The translations under genes and the position numbers were made by a program. A stretch of 44,340 bases of DNA. Source: an uncultured Flavobacteriales bacterium (GTDB lineage Bacteria > Bacteroidota > Bacteroidia > Flavobacteriales > Flavobacteriaceae). This document shows, piece by piece, positions 43,760 to 44,340 of the stretch. Location: NCBI GenBank assembly GCA_913020155.1, contig CAJWBA010000016.1:1-44340 (forward strand), written 5' to 3'. The notes beneath the pieces are model-generated. The model had not been told where the DNA came from. It saw only the letters and a list, made by a program, of their open reading frames with translations, and ran no database searches. Within the stretch, counting starts at the first letter, position 1. The number at the start of each line of letters is the position of its first letter.

Positions 43760-44340
43760 AAATTTATGTAATTGGAATCGGTTTAATCGGGGGATCCATG
43801 GCAATGGACCTCAAAGCTTTAATTGATGATGTTGAGGTTGTTGGAATTGATGCAAATAAAGAACATGCCGATCAAGCTCTAGAATTAGGGATCATAGATA
43901 GAATTGGTTCTTTGAATACTATTGCAGAAGCCGATCGCGTAATTTTGAGTATACCTGTAAAGGAGTCTTTAGAGTTATTGCCTCAACTTTTAGATCAGTT
44001 ACATTCCAAAGCATTGCTCTGGGATGTAGGATCTACAAAGGAACAATTGTGTGAACTAATATCGAGCCATTCTAAAAGAGATCAATTTTTAGCAGCACAC
44101 CCTATTGCCGGAACTGAGTTTTCTGGTCCAAAAGCGGCACAGAGTGGTTTGTTTAGAAGTAAGCCTCAGATTTTATGTGAGTCCAGTAGAACCCGTCCAG
44201 ATCTACTTGCATGGGCAAGGCAAACCTTCAGAGAAATGGGAATGTATTTGCGTTTAATGGAAGCCGGAGAACACGATAAACACATGGCCTACGTGTCTCA
44301 TTTATCACACATCAGCTCTTTTATGTTAGGAAAAACTGTT
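43756..44340 (+). CDS. tyrA: Prephenate dehydrogenase, 3' end outside window
   Basis: The first 195 codons of TyrA are present; it converts prephenate to hydroxyphenylpyruvate for Tyr. The NAD site is VIGIGLIGGSMAMDLK (residues 5-20) with the acidic VVGIDANK. LLWDVGSTKEQL, AAHPIAGTEFSGPKAA and the substrate-binding YVSHLSHISSFML are the family signatures. The ATG overlaps the aminotransferase stop (43756-43759). In flavobacteria the next gene is usually a DAHP synthase/chorismate mutase, lying outside the window. Confidence 0.95.
   Translation, partial: MKIYVIGIGLIGGSMAMDLKALIDDVEVVGIDANKEHADQALELGIIDRIGSLNTIAEADRVILSIPVKESLELLPQLLDQLHSKALLWDVGSTKEQLCELISSHSKRDQFLAAHPIAGTEFSGPKAAQSGLFRSKPQILCESSRTRPDLLAWARQTFREMGMYLRLMEAGEHDKHMAYVSHLSHISSFMLGKTV

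Noticed and set aside
1-44340. CRISPR arrays, insertion sequences, prophage, toxin-antitoxin or restriction genes
   Set aside because: I looked for repeats, transposase or integrase motifs and terminal inverted repeats and saw none; the lone XRE gene pairs with a membrane-protein pseudogene, not a toxin.

Overview
The window is typical chromosomal DNA of a low-GC Bacteroidota, most likely a marine member of the Flavobacteriaceae. Supporting signs are the flavobacterial -7 promoter motif (TAnnTTTG) at several genes, the virtual absence of Shine-Dalgarno sites, a split cobalamin methionine synthase, GldA of the gliding machinery, a UvrB/C-tailed bifunctional nuclease beside thymidylate synthase, and lipid A/Kdo genes. 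It is mostly core metabolism. I see no prophage, insertion sequence, CRISPR array or integrase.

Layout. 1-1.25 kb: the 3' part of tRNA-Val(UAC) with a terminator, a gene-poor stretch, a decayed membrane-protein gene (three in-frame stops) and its intact XRE regulator. 1.3-7.2 kb: a CdsZ-like zinc-ribbon protein without its cysteines, Nif3-like protein, lpxK, lipA, and a small-Cys-protein / ECF sigma factor / divergent NRAMP transporter group. 7.2-8.26 kb: no intact gene, but remnants of at least one decayed ORF. 8.26-12.64 kb: DUF456 protein, lipoprotein, ruvC, hemW, M20 dipeptidase and tRNA-Leu(UAG). 12.7-24.5 kb: bestrophin-like protein, secreted CotH-kinase-like protein, alkaline phosphatase, waaA, DegT aminotransferase, a broken alpha/beta hydrolase, secreted amidohydrolase, fabD, folA, a class V aminotransferase, thyA and the bifunctional nuclease. 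24.6-28.7 kb: pdhB, hppA and a deoxynucleoside kinase.

28.8-38.7 kb: an eight-gene methionine/SAM operon (metK, metY, metX-like, osmC-like, metZ, split metH, metF) behind a leader that matches the SAM-II riboswitch pseudoknot base for base. A 12-bp stem in the same leader is mutually exclusive with the aptamer. The operon makes O-acetylhomoserine, sulfhydrylates it, methylates homocysteine with methyl-THF made by MetF, and converts methionine to SAM, which the leader should sense.

38.7-41.5 kb: gldA, an SDR oxidoreductase, and an unusual fusion of a sterol-desaturase-type membrane hydroxylase to two CDGSH iron-sulfur motifs. 41.58-44.34 kb: an aromatic amino-acid operon (pheA, aminotransferase, tyrA running off the end). 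It is preceded by a complete attenuator: promoter, 23-codon leader peptide with an FFYFYF run, antiterminator, and a strong terminator just before pheA.

The most rewarding items are the two RNA switches (SAM leader and Phe/Tyr attenuator), the hydroxylase-CDGSH fusion, the NRAMP homologue lacking the canonical metal-site motifs and encoded overlapping a sigma factor, and three separate decaying loci. All function calls come from reading the sequence; no database search was run.
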